A stretch of DNA of 5,143 bases, taken from assembly GCA_017394475.1 (NCBI GenBank), contig JAFPYQ010000283.1, forward strand, positions 1-5,143. Direction: 5' to 3'. The first letter of the stretch is position 1, and each line of letters starts with the position of its first letter. The notes under the pieces were generated by a model. It did not search any database and was not told the DNA's origin. It saw only the letters and a program-made list of their open reading frames with translations. Shown piece by piece: positions 5,089-5,143 of the stretch. The position numbers were made by a program, and so were the translations under genes. The stretch is from Oscillospiraceae bacterium (lineage in GTDB: Bacteria > Bacillota > Clostridia > Oscillospirales > Ruminococcaceae).

Positions 5089-5143
<55 letters not shown>

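Overview
The window looks like chromosomal core sequence from a Clostridia-type Firmicute, most likely a Ruminococcus-like member of the Oscillospiraceae. The reasons are a gatCAB operon, an AGGAGG-type ribosome binding site, Firmicute-style extended -10 promoters, tRNA genes with encoded CCA, and moderate GC with AT-rich intergenic DNA. The genus is an inference. There is no mobile element, CRISPR array or phage gene.

Layout. Positions 1-2635 (minus strand) hold gatC, gatA and the first 284 codons of gatB, a tRNA-dependent amidotransferase operon read leftwards from a good promoter at 2698-2726. The 472-base divergent region 2636-3107 holds that promoter and, on the plus strand, a second promoter (2965-2993) overlapping a tandem pair of NrdR-box-like sites (2972-2987 and 3004-3019), followed by a leader with two perfect hairpins. 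Positions 3108-4084 (plus) are a probable two-gene unit: an 85-residue protein resembling the glycyl-radical C-terminus of the anaerobic ribonucleotide reductase NrdD, then a MacB/LolD-type ABC ATPase with no permease beside it. A hairpin terminator (4107-4140) separates these from tsaB (4191-4838), a component of t6A tRNA modification that seems to lack a leader. A strong terminator follows tsaB and faces the terminator of a minus-strand tRNA-Ser pair (GCU, complete; UGA, cut by the window end).

How the genes relate. gatCAB, tsaB and the tRNA-Ser genes all serve translation: tRNA charging, tRNA modification and decoding. The unusual element is the small NrdD-like gene. Its protein carries an RRITGYL / RFN..K..E...RVKH tail like the radical-bearing end of class III ribonucleotide reductases, and its promoter carries what look like binding sites for NrdR, the dedicated repressor of ribonucleotide reductase genes. 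These two lines of evidence are independent and point to the same pathway. A possible reading is a stand-alone radical-domain or accessory protein for anaerobic dNTP synthesis, comparable in concept to GrcA/YfiD for pyruvate formate-lyase. That function is a hypothesis.
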